Below are positions 5,635 through 6,998 of a DNA stretch of 6,998 nt, one piece after another. The DNA comes from a bacterium. Lineage in GTDB: Bacteria > Bacillota > Negativicutes > Acidaminococcales > Acidaminococcaceae. Numbering within the stretch: position 1 is the stretch's first letter; each line of letters starts with the position of its first letter. The position numbers and the translations under genes are program-made. The stretch covers positions 1 through 6,998 of the forward strand of contig SFRS01000035.1 in the NCBI GenBank assembly GCA_004562175.1, written 5' to 3'. Under the pieces are notes generated by a model. The model did no database searches. It was not told where the DNA came from and was given only the letters and a program-made list of their open reading frames with translations.

Positions 5635-6909
5635 TTACTTGCCGGGGAAGAAGGGCCATACCATCGGGATAACAACCAAGGATACTACGAAAGCAACCAA
5701 TACCAGACCAGTACCAGCCTTTACATAGTCCATGAATTTGTAGCCGCCGGGGCCGAGCACCAGAGTGTTCGGAGGAGTACCTACAGGAGTCGCAAATGCG
5801 CAGGATGCTGCAACAGCGATAGCCATCAGCACGGCCTTCGGGTCAGCGCCCAATTGCTTGGAAATCGCAACACCGATGGGGCACAAGAGGGCTGCAGATG
5901 CAGTGTTGGACATGAACTGGGTCAGGCCGCAGGACAGAATGAACAGAACTGCGGTTACTACCAGCGGAGAAGGTGTGCCGCCCATGAGGCCAACGGTCCA
6001 TTGAGCGATCAGCTTACCAGCGCCGGTCTTATCCATAGCGCTGGATACGGGCATCATACCTGCGAACAGGAAAATGGTTACCCAGTCGATGGAAGCATAA
6101 GCTTGTTTTTCAGTCAAGCAGCCGGTCAATACGCAAACCAGAGCGCCGATAACTGCTGCCATTTCCAAGGTGATACCCTTGATACCCAGAGCCATTACCA
6201 AAACAACGGCCATCAGGATAACGCCGGAGATGATCATCTTGTTCTTAGAGGTTTCGTTGGCTTCGATTTCTTGCTCGATTTCTTGGTCAGCAGACAATTC
6301 TTGCTTCGGCAGCAAATATTTGCCTACGAACATCATGTAGAGCATGCCTGCTACGGAAACGGGAATACCAATCCAAGCGAATTCGAAGAAGCCAAAGGGC
6401 TCCAGACCTGCAGCGGTCAAAGCACCAGTAGCGATAATGTTAGGCGGAGTGCCTACCATGGTGATGATACCGCCCCAACCGCAAGCGAATGCCAAAGGCA
6501 TCAATTGACGGGAAGCAGGAATCTTAGCAGATGCGCAGATACCCAATGCTACGGGAAGCAAGCAAGCTGCAGTACCGGTGTTGGATAGTACAGCAGACAA
6601 GCAGGTACCAACAGCCATCAAGCCAAACATCAAGCTGTTTTCACCGGTACCAACCATTTTTACAACGGTGTTACCAATGGCTTGAGCCAAGCCGGTGTAG
6701 AACATTGCTGCACCAACTACGAACATGCCGGCGAACAAAACTACGGTGGAGTTAGACAAGCCGCTAAATACTTGCTTAGTGGGAATCAAGCCTAACAGGC
6801 CGCAGGCAATGGCGCCAGCGGTAGCAGTAACTGCGAGGGGAATAAGTTCGGTTACGAAGAATAACGCAATTACGGCCAACAGAATTAAACATTTAATTGC
6901 TGGGGACAT
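5635..6909 (-). CDS. SLC13/DASS-family sodium:anion (dicarboxylate or sulfate) symporter
   Basis: 424-residue polytopic inner-membrane protein with roughly ten to twelve hydrophobic segments. DASS proteins import di- or tricarboxylates or sulfate, usually with sodium. The two inverted-repeat halves each carry the family's binding-site pair: SNTGTAACLLP (109-119) with GTPPN (153-157), and SNTASAALLCP (334-344) with GTPPN (377-381). The Ser-Asn-Thr triplets coordinate sodium and substrate carboxylate in characterised relatives. A charged cytoplasmic-type linker (203-224, rich in Glu) joins the halves. The ATG at 6907-6909 has an AAAGGAGG Shine-Dalgarno eight bases upstream. It is a single-gene unit with its own promoter candidate and terminator. 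Codon use differs from the downstream genes (Leu mostly TTG, Val GTA/GTT), suggesting high expression. Substrate cannot be settled from motifs; a dicarboxylate such as succinate, malate or fumarate is plausible in an anaerobe. Confidence 0.93.
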   Translation of the reverse strand: MSPAIKCLILLAVIALFFVTELIPLAVTATAGAIACGLLGLIPTKQVFSGLSNSTVVLFAGMFVVGAAMFYTGLAQAIGNTVVKMVGTGENSLMFGLMAVGTCLSAVLSNTGTAACLLPVALGICASAKIPASRQLMPLAFACGWGGIITMVGTPPNIIATGALTAAGLEPFGFFEFAWIGIPVSVAGMLYMMFVGKYLLPKQELSADQEIEQEIEANETSKNKMIISGVILMAVVLVMALGIKGITLEMAAVIGALVCVLTGCLTEKQAYASIDWVTIFLFAGMMPVSSAMDKTGAGKLIAQWTVGLMGGTPSPLVVTAVLFILSCGLTQFMSNTASAALLCPIGVAISKQLGADPKAVLMAIAVAASCAFATPVGTPPNTLVLGPGGYKFMDYVKAGTGLVLVAFVVSLVVIPMVWPFFPGK

Positions 6910-6959
6910 TTAAAGTTCCTCCTTTAAAAAATATTTATATACAATGCCTCGAAGGGCAC

Positions 6960-6989
6960 CATATATCAGACAGTTTGTTGAGTTTTCAA
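6960..6989 (-). promoter_or_regulatory. Candidate sigma-A promoter of the transporter gene
   Basis: On the minus strand, TTGAAA (6984-6989, 5/6 match to the -35 consensus) and TATATG (6960-6965, 4/6) are separated by 18 bases. TG-A directly before the -10 makes it an extended -10 element. The 5' untranslated region would be about 45 bases and would start near a small TGCC/GGCA hairpin (6944-6957), then an A/T-rich stretch and the Shine-Dalgarno. The -35 lies inside the boxA-like sequence, so one of the two readings may be coincidental. Confidence 0.45.
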
Positions 6990-6998
6990 AGAACTCCT
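6976..6998 (-). other. boxA-like rRNA leader/spacer sequence at the window edge
   Basis: On the minus strand the last bases read AGGAGTTCTTTGAAAACTCA followed by ACA. The core CTTTGAAAACT (6981-6991) is typical of the leader and 16S-23S spacer regions of Firmicute rRNA operons, where it lies close to an antitermination/processing box. GAGTT and AACTC around it form a 5-bp inverted repeat. No mature rRNA is visible, so this is either the edge of an rRNA operon lying to the right or a lone copy of the motif. The identification rests on resemblance from memory. Confidence 0.4.

Noticed and set aside
5854..6588. Plus-strand open frame of 244 codons inside the transporter gene
   Set aside because: It is the mirror of a biased-codon membrane protein gene; its composition (many Gln, His, Ser, Asn) is typical of an antisense shadow.
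6944..6957. TGCC/GGCA hairpin in the transporter leader as a riboswitch or attenuator
   Set aside because: Four base pairs only, no alternative pairing and no known riboswitch core in the ~50-base leader; at most a 5'-end stabilising hairpin.

Overview
The window looks like chromosomal DNA of a Firmicute of moderate G+C. The gene set suggests the diderm class Negativicutes: an AMIN-domain cell-wall amidase sits beside a GerMN lipoprotein, with the t6A genes tsaE and tsaB just downstream. This placement is an inference from gene content and protein style; no rRNA or other marker gene is present to confirm it. Every gene I can support is on the minus strand, so transcription runs from high to low coordinates.

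Right part (about 5581-6998): a single-gene unit for a SLC13/DASS-type anion symporter. It has a plausible promoter (6960-6989), a strong Shine-Dalgarno and a clear intrinsic terminator (5581-5619). The last ~25 bases of the window resemble the boxA-like sequence found in Firmicute rRNA operon leaders and spacers, so an rRNA operon, or a remnant of one, may lie just outside.

Middle and left part (1-5554): a tightly packed seven-gene run that probably forms one operon, from a candidate promoter at 5527-5554. Its order is acpS (activates acyl carrier protein), nnrD/nnrE fusion (NAD(P)H-hydrate repair), AMIN/amidase_3 cell-wall hydrolase, GerMN lipoprotein, tsaE, tsaB and rimI (5' part only, cut by the window edge). 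Gaps are 4, 53, 18 and 10 bases, followed by overlaps of 20 and 28 bases. I see no terminator inside the run. The tail (tsaE-tsaB-rimI) is the familiar t6A tRNA-modification and ribosomal-protein acetylation cluster, and tsaD is the expected next gene beyond coordinate 1. The envelope pair (amidase plus GerMN lipoprotein) sits between metabolite repair and tRNA modification.

There are no mobile elements, CRISPR arrays, tRNAs, complete rRNAs or toxin/defence genes. This is mostly an ordinary housekeeping region. The points worth a second look are the rRNA-spacer-like sequence at the right edge, the envelope gene pair with an unusual repetitive linker, the atypical tail and insertion of the Nnr fusion, and the distinct codon use of the transporter gene.
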